From Gammaproteobacteria bacterium (GTDB lineage: Bacteria > Pseudomonadota > Gammaproteobacteria > Burkholderiales > Thiobacillaceae), in assembly GCA_018820765.1 (NCBI GenBank), contig JAHJNN010000005.1, positions 62,001 to 126,000 of the forward strand: a DNA stretch of 64,000 bases. The letters run 5' to 3'. Of the stretch, positions 63,601-64,000 are shown piece by piece. The stretch's first letter is position 1. The number at the start of each line of letters is the position of its first letter. Position numbers and translations under genes: made by a program. The notes under the pieces were generated by a model that was not told the origin of the DNA, did not search any database, and saw only the letters and a list, made by a program, of their open reading frames with translations.

Positions 63601-64000
63601 AAAAAACCGTCACCCTCACGTTCAGCGACGGCAGCCCTTCGATTGAACTGCCGATCGAACAGGGCACCTATGGCAAGCCGGTGATCGACATCCGTGCGCT
63701 TGGCGCGCACGGCTATTTCACCCATGACCCCGGCTTCACGGCGACGTCCAGCTGCACCTCGGCGATCACCTACATCGACGGCGACGAAGGCCTGCTGTAT
63801 TACCGCGGCTACCCGATCGAGGAACTGGCCTACAAATCGGATTACATGGAGGTCTGCTACCTGCTGCTGCACGGGGAGTTGCCGACGGCCGAACAGAAGC
63901 AGGCGTTCGAGACCTCGATCCGCCACCACACCCTGCTGCACGACCAGATGGAAAACGTGTTCCGCGGCTTTCGCCGCAGCGCGCACCCGATGGCTGTGAT
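63597..64000 (+). CDS. gltA: Citrate synthase, partial
   Basis: [82 protein letters not shown] overlap with sdhE; continues past the window. Confidence 0.97.
   Translation, partial: MKKTVTLTFSDGSPSIELPIEQGTYGKPVIDIRALGAHGYFTHDPGFTATSSCTSAITYIDGDEGLLYYRGYPIEELAYKSDYMEVCYLLLHGELPTAEQKQAFETSIRHHTLLHDQMENVFRGFRRSAHPMAV

Overview
GC-rich, probably betaproteobacterial DNA in two parts. (A) About 1-43.5 kb is accessory. Its backbone resembles a Tn4371-like integrative/conjugative element: TrbB, CopG/RHH protein, TraG coupling protein, relaxase, TraF peptidase, DUF2840, ParA, RepA, AlpA, DUF2285, DUF2958, DUF736, DUF932, RadC. An IS110-family transposase and a dense set of defence-type cargo are inserted in it. 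(B) About 43.6-64 kb is core chromosome: suhB, trmJ, cysE, iscRSUA-hscBA-[DUF3050]-fdx-iscX, truncated flhB, flhA, flhF, a degenerate flhG, fliA, malic enzyme, sdhCDAB-sdhE, gltA. The most interesting loci are: (1) a coupled six-gene operon (4.2-10.9 kb) with a Dcm/M.EcoRII-like C5-methyltransferase, Vsr, SNF2 ATPase, a stand-alone EcoRII-N-like recognition domain, a MORC/MutL-like GHKL ATPase and an HNH nuclease; (2) a ubiquitin-like conjugation operon (26.2-29.0 kb: DUF2188, single multiubiquitin-type Ubl, E2-like, JAB-E1 fusion, DUF6527), divergent from a sigma-factor-like / unknown / ImmA-IrrE operon; (3) a Gabija-like OLD/UvrD pair next to a zinc-ribbon/HEPN-like protein and an XRE-ImmA module; (4) an integrase-less, integron-like cassette run; (5) a 218-bp MITE-like element with 4-bp flanking direct repeats; (6) a ~119-bp repeat carried in frame, in the same reading frame, in two proteins (FlhB C-terminus and SdhE N-terminus). 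All product calls come from reading motifs by eye; no database search was run.
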